A DNA stretch of 64,000 nt from Tenacibaculum mesophilum (GCF_003867075.1 NZ_CP032544.1:434001-498000); one strand, 5' to 3'. Counted from the first letter of the stretch, positions 46,999-56,221 are shown. The notes: generated by a model from the sequence alone, not told the origin. Translations and numbers: made by a program.

Positions 46999-48269
46999 GT
47001 TTCATTTTTCTTGTAGATCCACTCAATAATAAAACATAGAGTAATAATACCAAGAGAAACAAATACACCAATAAGATTTGATTCTAATTGTTGTCTTATA
47101 AGAATAATTAGGGCAACAGCACATAAAATGCAACCGAATAAAGAAATTCCTTTATTAGAGTTTGTTTCTTTTGAAAGCTTAAAACCTACATAATTTACAA
47201 TTCCGAAAATAAGGATAAAACCAACACTACCAGCGGTAGAAATACTTTCTAAATTCAAGGTGTTAACTAATATCAAAGTTACTATAGCTGTAATTAGTAA
47301 TCCGATAGGTTGATTCCAAAATTTAGCTAGAAAGTGATGTGGTAATTCATCATCTTCTGCAATTTCATAGTTCACTTTACTACCTCCGTATAATGAAGCA
47401 TTAATGGCAGAGAAAGTAGAAATTAATGCTGCTATAGTTATGACAGTAAAACCTACCTGTCCTAACATTGGTTTAGCGGCTTCAGCTAGTACATAATCTT
47501 GTGCTTTGGCAATTTGATTAAAAGGAAGGGAACCTACAGTAACAAGAGCTATGATAATGTACAATATAATTACAAATATTACAGAATAGTAATAAGCTTT
47601 TGCTATGTTTTTTTCAGGATTTAAAATATCGGGAGCAGCATTAGCAATTAGCTCAAAACCTTCATAAGCAACAAAAATGACCATACCTCCAGCAAATAAT
47701 TTGATAGGATTCTCCCAGTTACTAATAGATAGTTGTGCCATATTAGGATTTCCTATTAGTCCATAAGCACCGAAGGCAATAAAACCAATAAGAATTATAA
47801 GTTTAATAGCTACTGCGTACGATTCAATTTTTCCTACTACAGCAATACTGTAGTAGTTAATTGCTGTAGCTATAATAATAATAGCACTAGCATATATATG
47901 GAAGTTGATTGTTTTGTTTTGAGTAATTTCCCATAGGTTAGGAGCATATGAACCAAAAGCAGAAGCATATAAAGAAAGCATTACAATATAGCTTATCCAT
48001 AAAAGATTGTTAATTGCTCCACTAAAAATAGTTCTTCCAAAACCTTGATTAATAAACTTTACGGTTCCCCCTCTATCTGGATATTTTTTGGAAAGATGTA
48101 CATAGCTGTATGAGGTTAGTAAAGTTAATATACCTGCAAGTAAGAAAGCAATTGGAGTTCCACCTTTGGCAAGTAAAACAGCAAGACCTAAAACGGCAAA
48201 AATACCACCACCCACCATACCTCCAATTCCTATTGAAATGGCTTCTTTTAACCCTATTTTTTTAGACAT
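46986..48269 (-). CDS. APC-family amino-acid permease
   Basis: A 427-residue inner-membrane transporter with about 12 transmembrane helices. The first carries the substrate-binding motif IGIGGMVGGGIFAVLGLAV (about 11-29), and FVAYEGFELIANAAPDI (about 195-211) matches the family's helix 6. The substrate is probably an amino acid. A striking inverted repeat lies directly upstream of the start (48274-48302). Its final codons are embedded in the shared terminator palindrome. Confidence 0.9.
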   Translation of the reverse strand: MSKKIGLKEAISIGIGGMVGGGIFAVLGLAVLLAKGGTPIAFLLAGILTLLTSYSYVHLSKKYPDRGGTVKFINQGFGRTIFSGAINNLLWISYIVMLSLYASAFGSYAPNLWEITQNKTINFHIYASAIIIIATAINYYSIAVVGKIESYAVAIKLIILIGFIAFGAYGLIGNPNMAQLSISNWENPIKLFAGGMVIFVAYEGFELIANAAPDILNPEKNIAKAYYYSVIFVIILYIIIALVTVGSLPFNQIAKAQDYVLAEAAKPMLGQVGFTVITIAALISTFSAINASLYGGSKVNYEIAEDDELPHHFLAKFWNQPIGLLITAIVTLILVNTLNLESISTAGSVGFILIFGIVNYVGFKLSKETNSNKGISLFGCILCAVALIILIRQQLESNLIGVFVSLGIITLCFIIEWIYKKNETKAI

Positions 48270-48273
48270 ATTT

Positions 48274-48302
48274 AGTGACTGTTAGTTAGTGTAACAGTCA
48301 CT
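48274..48302. promoter_or_regulatory. Candidate operator or 5'-UTR hairpin of the permease gene
   Basis: AGTGACTGTT (48274-48283), a 9-base spacer, AACAGTCACT (48293-48302): a perfect 10-bp inverted repeat, ending 4 bases before the permease ATG. It overlaps a -7-like box (TACTTTAG on minus, 48308-48301). The position suits a repressor site or a hairpin hiding the ribosome-binding region. Confidence 0.6.
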
Positions 48303-48363
48303 AAAGTAGTTATTTCTTTTGAAAGTGTTTTTTTTAAGTAAAAGTGATGGTGCAATGAGTTAT

Positions 48364-49132
48364 TTAAACCCCAATTTCATTAGATTTTGATAGAACAATA
48401 GGAGTTTGTTTTACCTGTTACTAATATTGTTTGTTCGTGTTGTGTTATATATCCTCCTTTATTTCCAACCAAAGGCCATTCATTTTGCAACTAAACAGCT
48501 ATAGTTGAGCTTGTAGAGATAAAAGTTTCAATTGCTACAGTAGTATTTTTTCTAAATCGTTCTTGGTTGGTTTTTACTCTGTAGTTTAAAATATTTTCTG
48601 GTTCTTCGTGCAAACTTCTTCCAACTCCATGTCCAGCTAAGTTTTTAATTACTTTAAATCCAACTTTTTTAGCTTCAGTTTCTATTAAATATCCAATATC
48701 AACCATTTTAACACTTCCTTTTATATTATTTATAGCTTTTTTTAAGATGTTTTTAGAAGCATCTACAAGAGGTTGATGATTGTAAATGTCTTTACCCAGT
48801 ACAAATGAACCTCCATTATCTGACCAAAAGCCATTTAACTCAGCAGATACATCAATGTTAATTAAGTCTCCTTCTTTTAGAATTTTTTTATCAGAAGGAA
48901 TTCCATGAACCGCTTCTTCATTTACACTAATACAGGTATAACCAGGAAAACCATAAGTTACATAAGGAGCAGATTTAGCGCCAAAGCTTTTTAAAATTTC
49001 ACCACCATATTCGTCTAGCTCTATGGTAGACATTCCAACTTTAGCATATTCTCTCATTAGTTTAAGTGTTAATCCAACCACTTTACTAATTTTTTTCATT
49101 CCAATAAGCTCTGATTCTTTTGTTATTGACAT
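48364..49132 (-). pseudogene. map: Type I methionine aminopeptidase, nonsense codon plus frameshift
   Basis: The first 213 codons (49132 to 48491) encode a good MetAP-I: HGIP, NIDVSAELNGFWSDNGGSF (two metal-binding Asp), GHGVGRSLHEEP and VAIETF. The frame then hits TAG where the family has Glu (AVE). The same frame continues as NEWPLVGNKGGYITQHEQTILVTGKT. An extra A near 48403 then shifts it, and the other frame finishes TPIVLSKSNEIGV at 48364. The lost tail carries the last metal-ligand Glu (in HEQTILVT), so the truncated product should be inactive. A functional map is expected elsewhere in the genome. Confidence 0.85.
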
Positions 49133-49364
49133 TTTATTTTTTTTAAATTTATGCTTCTTCCTCTTTTCAAGAAGTATAAGCAAACTTTATAAAGTAATAA
49201 AAGTACCAAAAAGTATAAGGTTTTAGTAGATTAGGTTTATGATGGTCTTTTAGATAAAGTCAATTTTTTATTAAAACTAACCGTTTTTTTATATTCTCAA
49301 TATAAAGTATAGTGTATTCGTATTTTATGTTTGTTTTCAAATAGTTACTATTAAGGAAGTAGGT

Positions 49365-50531
49365 TTAATTGTTTTCTACAATTTGGTCTCCTCGATAAGT
49401 ATGATTTTTATCCTTATACAGTAAAGAATGTTTTTTATTTACTGGTCCAAAAGTAGCCACATCAGCGTCTTTTAATAGTTTTCCATAAACAAATACATGG
49501 TTTTTATCTTTTGAATAAAAAGAGGTTTTAAATATACTGAACGTATTTGGGTCAGCTTTTTCAATTATATCTCCGTGATAGAACACGTTGTTTTTATCTT
49601 TAGAATACGGGAATTGAATTATTTCAAAAGAAGCAGGATTAGCATTCTCAATTTTTACTCCATCATAAACAACCTTATTGTCAAATAATAGAAACTTATC
49701 TTTTAAAACAGTTAAATTGTTGATGTTTTGGTAAGGTATCGATATTAGAGAGTCTACCATTTTACCATTTTGATACTCTTGGAAATCATAAATATTGTTT
49801 TTATCAGCAATATATCTATTGTTGATTTTTTTAGTTGTAGCTGGATCTATTGTAGAAGCTAGTAACTTATAACTTTTTAATGAGTATACGTTATTTTTAT
49901 CTTTAACAAAGTTACTATTTATAATTGTAAATGAATTATAATCTACATTTACAGGCTGATAGTTGTAAAAATAAAATTTGTCGTCTTTAGACCAATCATT
50001 ATCAATTTTTTGGAATGTGTTTGGATTAGCTTTAGCTATTTTCCACAAGTGTTTTTTTCCTTGACTTTCCTCTTGAATATCTTGGGGTAAATAGTTGACA
50101 GCTAAATATACATGGTCTTTATCAAAACAGATGTAATTGTCTTTGTGGACATAAAAGGTAGAAACATCTACTTCATTATCTATAATATGAGTTTTAAAAT
50201 ATAGGTGATTTTTGTCTTTTCCAAAATCTCTTCCTAAGACTTTGAAGCTCTCAACATCTGCATTTATTTTAGTGTTACCCAATTCAAACCAATTTCCCAT
50301 AGGAGAATAACAGATGTTACTTTTTGATTTTGAATAGTAATAGGAATCTGAAATAGATTTATCTACAGGACCTGCAAAAGGACTACAGGCTTGAGAGATA
50401 ATTGCCATTATAAATAAGAATGCCTTTAGAAGAGGAGAATGTTTAGCTCGTGTAATTTTTTTAATTATAAAATTCAAAATAAGTATAATTATGATTATTG
50501 ATATATAAGGGTAGTTTGTAATTAAGTTCAT
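49365..50531 (-). CDS. DKNYY-family repeat protein
   Basis: A 388-residue protein with a hydrophobic N-terminal region (ISIIIIILILNFIIKKI, and a second stretch AFLFIMAIISQAC near 37-49) followed by tandem repeats of the DKNYY type (DKNHLYFKTH, DKNNVYSLKS, DKNNIYDFQE, DKNNVFYHGD, DKNHVFVYGK). It is probably membrane-anchored with the repeats outside the cytoplasm. The family has no known activity. It starts a three-gene stretch of poorly characterised genes on the minus strand. Confidence 0.75.
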   Translation of the reverse strand: MNLITNYPYISIIIIILILNFIIKKITRAKHSPLLKAFLFIMAIISQACSPFAGPVDKSISDSYYYSKSKSNICYSPMGNWFELGNTKINADVESFKVLGRDFGKDKNHLYFKTHIIDNEVDVSTFYVHKDNYICFDKDHVYLAVNYLPQDIQEESQGKKHLWKIAKANPNTFQKIDNDWSKDDKFYFYNYQPVNVDYNSFTIINSNFVKDKNNVYSLKSYKLLASTIDPATTKKINNRYIADKNNIYDFQEYQNGKMVDSLISIPYQNINNLTVLKDKFLLFDNKVVYDGVKIENANPASFEIIQFPYSKDKNNVFYHGDIIEKADPNTFSIFKTSFYSKDKNHVFVYGKLLKDADVATFGPVNKKHSLLYKDKNHTYRGDQIVENN

Positions 50532-50571
50532 TAAATAACTATATAATTAGTGTTTGTAACTTAAATAACTT

Positions 50572-51549
50572 TTATTTTTCGTAATAGTTGTATCCAATAA
50601 GTTTAATAAGTTTTTGTATTCTTTTTTTATCTGTAATTTTATGTAAAATAAAAACATATTCGTCTGATTGAGTATCTATAAACCCTAATTGAAGATTATT
50701 TTGTCTTAAAGGTTTATCGAAATCCTCAAAAACGTTATCAAAAGAAACAGATGCATTTTTTTTGTAATTATTAGGACTGGGTAAGTCAATAGATAAGTTA
50801 AAATTATCTTTTAATGTTGATTTTAAAAACCATTCTAAATCTTTAATATCAGCTTTCCAGTCTAATCTTATAATAAACGAAATATCATCCTCTTCTAAAA
50901 GGTCTATTAAATAGTTAAGTGTTGTAAAATATTCACTGTCATTATCATAGTTTTTAAGGTTTTTTATATGATTTAAAACGCATTCTTTTTTGTTTAAAAC
51001 ACATATTTCAGTCAGTTCTTTGTATGCTTCTCGCTGAATACTATTTATAGATGGACGCTCTTTTTTTATGTTTACTTTTTTGTTAGAGTTTTTTTCTCTT
51101 TTTAAATTTTCTTCTACGAGTTTAATGAGTTCTGAGAAAGTAGCTTCTATTTTAGTTATAATTCTTAAATCATATACAGGTTTATGCATATCTGGAATAT
51201 GAAACCATTTTATATCTTCACCACCATTGCATTTTCTTATTTCAATTTGGTTTTCAATTCTAACAATAAAATAAAACTCTGTAGGGAAGTTATAATCTTC
51301 ATAATCATAAAATATAATTGAATTTGGAATATAAACTTTACGTTTACTTGAATCATATTCAATATCGTCTGTATATAAAAGTAACGTTTTAAAAATCTCT
51401 TTTTTTGAATTAGTAAACTCTATTTTTTTTGGAAAGTTTTTTTCAATAATTGTATTTTCAAATATGTATTTGAAAGAATTGATGTTAAGAGTAGTTGATT
51501 TAAATGGTTTTCCGTATAGTTTTTTTTCATCGTAATATATTCTTGCCAT
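50572..51549 (-). CDS. Unknown protein, 325 aa, possible DUF6630-like C-terminus
   Basis: A charged, soluble-looking protein without signal peptide or membrane helices. Residues about 1-125 form one domain (MARIYYDEKKLYGKPF...), and residues about 165-325 a second, with FIIRLDWKADIKDLEWFLKST and DTQSDEYVFILHK, which reminds me of DUF6630; that assignment is weak. No catalytic motif is evident. It lies 40 bases upstream of the DKNYY gene on the same strand. Such pairs of immunity- or housekeeping-like orphan genes are common in flavobacterial accessory regions; no toxin is visible next to it. Confidence 0.6.
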   Translation of the reverse strand: MARIYYDEKKLYGKPFKSTTLNINSFKYIFENTIIEKNFPKKIEFTNSKKEIFKTLLLYTDDIEYDSSKRKVYIPNSIIFYDYEDYNFPTEFYFIVRIENQIEIRKCNGGEDIKWFHIPDMHKPVYDLRIITKIEATFSELIKLVEENLKREKNSNKKVNIKKERPSINSIQREAYKELTEICVLNKKECVLNHIKNLKNYDNDSEYFTTLNYLIDLLEEDDISFIIRLDWKADIKDLEWFLKSTLKDNFNLSIDLPSPNNYKKNASVSFDNVFEDFDKPLRQNNLQLGFIDTQSDEYVFILHKITDKKRIQKLIKLIGYNYYEK

Positions 51550-51765
51550 ATTTCTATTTATTATTTATTAGGAGTTTTATTTGGTTGATTAACAATGATT
51601 CTTAAGATATTTGTAAGTGTTTTTATTTTGTACAACGAAAAAACAAAGGTTGTTTATTTTCCAAACTAATTGTTTCTCTCTTTTATTAAGCGTTAACCAA
51701 GGTGAAATTAAATAAAAAACATACAAAAATATAGGGTTAAAAAAGTATAATTAAACTATACATTG

Positions 51766-52221
51766 TTACCAACTACTTTCTTCTTTAATCAGTTCTAGTT
51801 GTCCGTTTACAATTTTATAAAACATCATTTTTTCATTTCCTTTTTCTACATACGGAAGTCCATATATAATTAATTCTTTATGTGAATTTGTTTTAGTATA
51901 TAGAAATTGATATTTTGGTTTCAATAGAATGTTTTTGTTTTTATCGGCAATACCGTAAGAATAATAATCCTCAGTTTTACTTCCACCGCCACCAAAACCA
52001 ATTAACATGGCATCTTTTGAATGTTTATATTTTTTAATTAAATATAGGTTATCTTTAAGTTGTTCATTAACATATCTCAGTTCCTCAGAGTTCTCTATAT
52101 ATTCAGTTCCAATAAGGTTTATTTTATAATAAGGTTTTCCAAGAAATCGCCATAATAAAAATGAGAGTACCGCACCTATTAGTAGTACAATTATTAAATT
52201 TATTTTTAATGTTTTATTCAT
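51766..52221 (-). CDS. Unknown single-pass membrane protein, 151 aa
   Basis: One N-terminal transmembrane helix (residues 7-26, INLIIVLLIGAVLSFLLWRF) and an extracytoplasmic domain with GFGGGGSKTEDYYSYGIADKN. The family is not recognised. It is flanked by A/T-rich gaps of about 210 bases on each side that hold no other gene. Confidence 0.6.
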   Translation of the reverse strand: MNKTLKINLIIVLLIGAVLSFLLWRFLGKPYYKINLIGTEYIENSEELRYVNEQLKDNLYLIKKYKHSKDAMLIGFGGGGSKTEDYYSYGIADKNKNILLKPKYQFLYTKTNSHKELIIYGLPYVEKGNEKMMFYKIVNGQLELIKEESSW

Positions 52222-52378
52222 TTATTAGTTTTCAGAAGTAGCAAACGTGCAACGATTTTTTTAGTCTAAAACTAATAATTTTTTATATATGTTCTTTAAT
52301 AGAGATGAATTTATATTTTAGTTTCGTTTTTTAAGCTGATTATTGCATGAAAAACTATTAACTCAAATCTAGTTGTAA

Positions 52379-52410
52379 AGATTCCTCCTCGAGCCTCGTT
52401 TGGAGTGACA
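52379..52410. repeat. Partial GTCA/TTCGGAATGAC-family repeat
   Basis: AGATTCCTCCTCGAGCCTCG followed by TTTGGAGTGACA is nearly the same as the right half of the element at 53932-54017. It lies just downstream of argH. Confidence 0.7.
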
Positions 52411-52428
52411 ACTTTTTAGTATTAATCA

Positions 52429-53700
52429 TTAACCAAGCTTCTCACGTATTTTATCCAAACACAAATTATCAATACTACCCACATGCGTATGTTTTTTAGA
52501 AGTATCAGGAGTATACGTACCGTTGACAACTTCGTCACCAATTTTTTGGTAAGCCTCTCTAAAACTCATACCATTTTCAACCAAGGTATTCATATTATCT
52601 ACTGTAAATAAGTATTTATACTTTTCATCCTGTAGGTCAATATCCTTCACAATAACTTGCTGAATAGCATAGTCAAAAATATCTAACACATCTTTTAACT
52701 CTTCAAAAGCATTGATGATATTTTCTTTTAATAACTGATAATCTCTATGATATCCACTTGGTAAATTGTTAGTGATTAACAAAGTTTCAGTATACAACGC
52801 TTGAATCTTATTACACTTACCTCTAATCAATTCAAACACATCAGGATTCTTTTTATGCGGCATAATGCTACTACCTGTAGTCAATTCATCAGGAAAAGAA
52901 ATAAAATCAAAATTCTGACTCATATATAAGCAAATATCCATCGCAAAACGTGCTAATGTATTACTTACACTTCCTAATGCCATAGTTAGTGTACGTTCAC
53001 TTTTTCCTCTACTCATTTGTGCTGCCACCGCATTGTATTTTAAGGTTTCAAACCCTAGTTCTTTGGTGGTGAATTCTCTATCGATTGGGAAAGAACTTCC
53101 ATATCCTGCAGCAGAACCTAACGGATTTTGATCTACCGTTTTTAGCGCTGCATTAACCATGTACAAATCGTCAATTAGTAATTCAGCATACGCAGAAAAC
53201 CATAATCCGAAAGAAGAAGGCATTGCCACTTGTAAGTGGGTGTAGCCTGGTAATAACTTGGTTTTATGTTCTTCTGCTAACTGTAATAATGTATTGAATA
53301 ACGTTTTCGTTTTATCAGAAATCAACTGTAAATTGTCTTTATAATACAATTGTAACGCTACTAAAACCTGATCGTTTCTTGAACGTGCGGTATGATTTTT
53401 CTTACCAACTTCACCGCACATGTTGGTTAATTCAAACTCAATTTTAGAATGTACATCTTCAAATTGAGCATCTATTATAAAAGTACCTTCTGCCACTTGT
53501 TGTTGTAGCGTAGTAATTCCAGCAGTTACTTGTGCTAATTCTTCCGAAGTAATAATACCGATGGAAGCCAGCATTTTTGCATGTGCTAATGATGCTTGCA
53601 AGTCGTACGGTGCAATGTGTATGTCTATTTCTCTATCGTTTCCAACAGTGAAATGTTCTATTTTTTTATCTATGGATAATCCTTTGTCCCAAAGTTTCAT
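52429..53700 (-). CDS. argH: Argininosuccinate lyase
   Basis: Last step of arginine synthesis: argininosuccinate to arginine and fumarate. The 423 residues contain the superfamily signature TTGSSIMPHKKNPD (about 277-290), the substrate-binding SRNDQVL region and the GYTHLQ motif. It is slightly shorter than the E. coli enzyme (457). It is the most distal gene of the arginine cluster, separated from argE by a 369-base gap filled with hairpin repeats, so it may have its own promoter. Confidence 0.96.
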   Translation of the reverse strand: MKLWDKGLSIDKKIEHFTVGNDREIDIHIAPYDLQASLAHAKMLASIGIITSEELAQVTAGITTLQQQVAEGTFIIDAQFEDVHSKIEFELTNMCGEVGKKNHTARSRNDQVLVALQLYYKDNLQLISDKTKTLFNTLLQLAEEHKTKLLPGYTHLQVAMPSSFGLWFSAYAELLIDDLYMVNAALKTVDQNPLGSAAGYGSSFPIDREFTTKELGFETLKYNAVAAQMSRGKSERTLTMALGSVSNTLARFAMDICLYMSQNFDFISFPDELTTGSSIMPHKKNPDVFELIRGKCNKIQALYTETLLITNNLPSGYHRDYQLLKENIINAFEELKDVLDIFDYAIQQVIVKDIDLQDEKYKYLFTVDNMNTLVENGMSFREAYQKIGDEVVNGTYTPDTSKKHTHVGSIDNLCLDKIREKLG

Positions 53701-53720
53701 AATCTTAGTGTTTTTTATGT

Positions 53721-53826
53721 GTCACCTCGAACGTATGTGAGAGGTCTCAAGGTTATGAGTTACTCTTTTTAATGAGATTTAGCTATGCTGAACCTTACGG
53801 TTTCTCTCTATCGTTCGGAATGACGG
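53721..53826. repeat. GTCAyyTCGA...TTCGGAATGACGG intergenic repeat, copy 1
   Basis: Starts GTCACCTCGAACG with GAGAGGTCTC and ends TCGTTCGGAATGACGG; the termini can pair as a large hairpin. Its last part plus flank (53811-53837) is identical over 27 bases to 54002-54028. The sequence between the two copies (53838-53931) holds no gene. Confidence 0.75.
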
Positions 53827-53931
53827 TTATTTTAGAACCAAGAGAATAGACCGCTTCGCTGTTAGAGCAAAGACTTGTTTATAGGTCTTTGTTCTTGACT
53901 CTTTTTTCTATGTTCCTTTTTATTGTTTGTT

Positions 53932-54017
53932 GTCATTTCGACCAGAGGGAGAAATCTCAAGAATGTTTGTTACTCATTTTTTTGAGATTCCTCCTCGTAC
54001 CTCGTTCGGAATGACGG
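53932..54017. repeat. GTCAyyTCGA...TTCGGAATGACGG intergenic repeat, copy 2
   Basis: Starts GTCATTTCGACCAGAGGGAG with GAAATCTC, has an internal GAGATTCCTCC, and ends TCGTTCGGAATGACGG. Same family as copy 1, shorter. Together they fill the argE-argH gap. Confidence 0.75.
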
Positions 54018-54069
54018 TTATTTTAGAAAAAGATGTCTTGTATCTCTTTTCTATGTTTTAAATTCTTAC

Positions 54070-55128
54070 TTATAATACTTTATTCAATAATTCTATATAC
54101 AACTCAATTCCTTCCTCAATCTCTTGAAGATAAATAAACTCATTAGCGGTGTGTGAACGTGTGCTGTCTCCAGGTCCTAATTTTAATGACGGACAACTCA
54201 ATACAGCTTGGTCAGATAGGGTAGGAGAACCATAGGTTGTTCTTCCTAAAGCCAACCCTGCTTGTACCAAAGGGTGTTCTTTTGGTATTGATGATGAATT
54301 CAAATTCAAACTTCTTGGTTGTATGTTACAAGGTGCATGTTCTTGTAAAAAATCACTGATTTCCTGATTGGTATATTGATCGTTTACACGAACATCTACT
54401 ACCAATTTTACTTCGGAAGGGACAGCATTGTGTTGTTTCCCTGCATTGATTTGTGTTACCGTGAGTTTTACGTCTCCCAAGGTTTCCGAGGTTTTTTCAA
54501 ATTCAACATCTTTAAACCACTGTAATATTTCAATAGCGTTATAAATAGCATTATCATGGTTCGGATGTGCTGCATGACTAGGGGTTCCGCTTACCTCAGC
54601 GTCAAAAACGACTAGACCTTTTTCAGCAATAGCTAAATTCATTAAAGTAGGCTCTCCTACGATGGCTACATCAATCTTTGGTAAGGTTTTTAGTAATCCG
54701 TTTAAACCGTTAGGACCACTGCTTTCTTCCTCGGCAGTTCCTGCAAAAACAAGGTTATAAGTCAAGTTTTCTTTCTGGTAGAAATGGGTGTAGGTTGCCA
54801 ACAACGAAACTAAACATCCGCCAGCATCGTTACTTCCTAATCCGTAGAGTTTACCATCTTCTACAATCGCTTTAAAAGGCTCTTTGGTATAGCCGTTATT
54901 AGGTTTTACGGTATCGTGGTGCGAGTTGAGTAATAACGTAGGTTTGTTAGCATCAAAATGTTTATTTACTGACCACACGTTATTCTGAGTTCTAGTGTAT
55001 GGAATATCATACTCTTTAAACCAGTTTTCTAGCAGTAGGGCAGTAGCATCTTCTTCCGAAGAAAAAGATGGTGTTTCTATTAGGTTTTTTAACAGATTGA
55101 TGGCTTTTGTGGTAAGTCTTTGTATCAT
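54070..55128 (-). CDS. argE: M20-family N-acyl-ornithine/citrulline deacylase
   Basis: A 352-residue zinc hydrolase of the ArgE/DapE group. Metal ligands and catalytic residues are in NSHHDTVKPN (His, Asp), GSNDAGGCLV (Asp) and GTAEEESSGPNG (catalytic Glu-Glu). The dimerisation domain contains GTPSHAAHP. In organisms with the acyl-ornithine carbamoyltransferase, this enzyme removes the acyl group from N-acylcitrulline rather than from N-acylornithine. It overlaps argB by 4 bases. Confidence 0.92.
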   Translation of the reverse strand: MIQRLTTKAINLLKNLIETPSFSSEEDATALLLENWFKEYDIPYTRTQNNVWSVNKHFDANKPTLLLNSHHDTVKPNNGYTKEPFKAIVEDGKLYGLGSNDAGGCLVSLLATYTHFYQKENLTYNLVFAGTAEEESSGPNGLNGLLKTLPKIDVAIVGEPTLMNLAIAEKGLVVFDAEVSGTPSHAAHPNHDNAIYNAIEILQWFKDVEFEKTSETLGDVKLTVTQINAGKQHNAVPSEVKLVVDVRVNDQYTNQEISDFLQEHAPCNIQPRSLNLNSSSIPKEHPLVQAGLALGRTTYGSPTLSDQAVLSCPSLKLGPGDSTRSHTANEFIYLQEIEEGIELYIELLNKVL

Positions 55129-55904
55129 GATAGTTGTAATGAGGTGTGTTTGTTTTTTGAGTTAAATACCATAGCTGTATTACCTATGTGTACTTTTTGA
55201 ACATTGTTTTTTAGGGCATGAAAGCAATTGTCTAACTTAGGAAGCATTCCTTCAAATATGACTCCGTCAGCTTTTAATTGCGTGTAGGATTCTGAAGTGA
55301 TTTGTTCGATAATAGAGTTGTCATCGGTTACATCACTTAGCACTCCTGATTTTTCAAAACAGTAATATAGTTCTGTACTAAAATGAGCAGAGAGACCTAT
55401 AGCAATTTCTGAGGCTATGGTGTCTGCATTTGTGTTCAATAACTGTCCGTTAGCATCGTGCGTAATGGCACAAAACACAGGCGTTACTTCGTTATTAATT
55501 AATACGGTTAGTACTTGCGGGTTCACGGTAACAACGTCGCCTGCAAATCCGTAATCTATAGGTTCAGCAGGACGTTTGGTTGATACAATGGTATTTCCGT
55601 CAGCCCCTGTAAATCCCACAGCATTTGCATTGTTTGCTTGTAACTGCGCAACAATTTGCTTGTTGATTTTACCTGCATATACCATAGTAATTAAATCTAA
55701 AGTTTGTGTATCAGTTACACGTCTGCCATCAATCATCGTCACAGGAATATTCAACTGTTTAGCCAATTCAGAAGCTAGTTTTCCACCACCATGTACCAAT
55801 ATTTTCGGACCTTTTAACTGAGCGAAATCAGCTAAGAAACTATGTAAGGCTTTCTCATCATTAATGATGTTTCCACCTATTTTTACAATCTTTATAGTTT
55901 TCAT
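55125..55904 (-). CDS. argB: N-acylglutamate kinase
   Basis: An amino-acid-kinase-fold enzyme of 259 residues phosphorylating N-acetyl- (or succinyl-) glutamate. Key pieces are KIVKIGGNIIND (N-terminal Lys/Gly loop), LVHGGGKLASELAKQLN and NTNADTIASEIAIGL. The frame is open to 55997, but MKTIKIVKIGG at 55904 is the family start, and the upstream part is the repeat-like sequence. It overlaps argE by four bases. Confidence 0.93.
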   Translation of the reverse strand: MKTIKIVKIGGNIINDEKALHSFLADFAQLKGPKILVHGGGKLASELAKQLNIPVTMIDGRRVTDTQTLDLITMVYAGKINKQIVAQLQANNANAVGFTGADGNTIVSTKRPAEPIDYGFAGDVVTVNPQVLTVLINNEVTPVFCAITHDANGQLLNTNADTIASEIAIGLSAHFSTELYYCFEKSGVLSDVTDDNSIIEQITSESYTQLKADGVIFEGMLPKLDNCFHALKNNVQKVHIGNTAMVFNSKNKHTSLQLS

Positions 55905-55939
55905 TTTTAGTTTTAAGTTTAATTTATTGTTCATTTTTT

Positions 55940-56070
55940 CTTGATAAAAAACGAACCAAAAAATCAAGTCTGTAAAGAGGAAATTGCTACGCACCACTCA
56001 TTTTCAAAGCTTCATGCTTAAAGCTACGCTTAGCACTTCCGCTTTTTCATTCATTATTTTTTTTACAGAC
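55940..56070. repeat. CTTGAT...ATCAAG hairpin repeat with long-range stem
   Basis: CTTGAT (55940-55945) and ATCAAG (55963-55968) form a small hairpin around AAAAAACGAACCAAAAA. GTCTGTAAA (55968-55976) pairs with TTTACAGAC (56062-56070), enclosing a segment with AAGCTACGCTTAGCACTTCC. I recall this CTTGAT-ATCAAG block from many Bacteroidota intergenic regions. It sits between argF' and argB. Confidence 0.65.
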
Positions 56071-56103
56071 AGTTTTCATATTTTAATTCTCTTTTAATTA
56101 AAT

Positions 56104-56205
56104 GTCACGTCGAGTGATTTTTAGTACTGAAAGGGAGAAAAATTGTATCGAGACGTTTTCAAGTAGTTCTCGATACATCTCCCTGCGGTCGACACTCGAA
56201 CTGAC
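56104..56205. repeat. Long cruciform repeat (GTCA..TCGAGTG)
   Basis: Nested pairings: GTCA/TGAC, TCGAGTG/CACTCGA, GGGAGA/TCTCCC and GTATCGAGA/TCTCGATAC, giving a nearly continuous long hairpin. With the preceding repeat it fills the 317-base argF'-argB gap, which has no gene. Confidence 0.75.
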
Positions 56206-56221
56206 AAGTCAAAATTTAAAT

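Noticed and set aside
50572..52221. Toxin-immunity pair
   Set aside because: No toxin domain, secretion signal or polymorphic repeat was visible next to the unknown proteins.
53701..54069. CRISPR-like array, because of repeated GTCA/GAATGAC units
   Set aside because: Units are palindromic, unequal in length and lack regular spacers; no cas gene is present.
55905..55997. Upstream extension of argB
   Set aside because: It runs into the CTTGAT-type repeat and lacks family similarity; MKTIKIVKIGG is the normal start.
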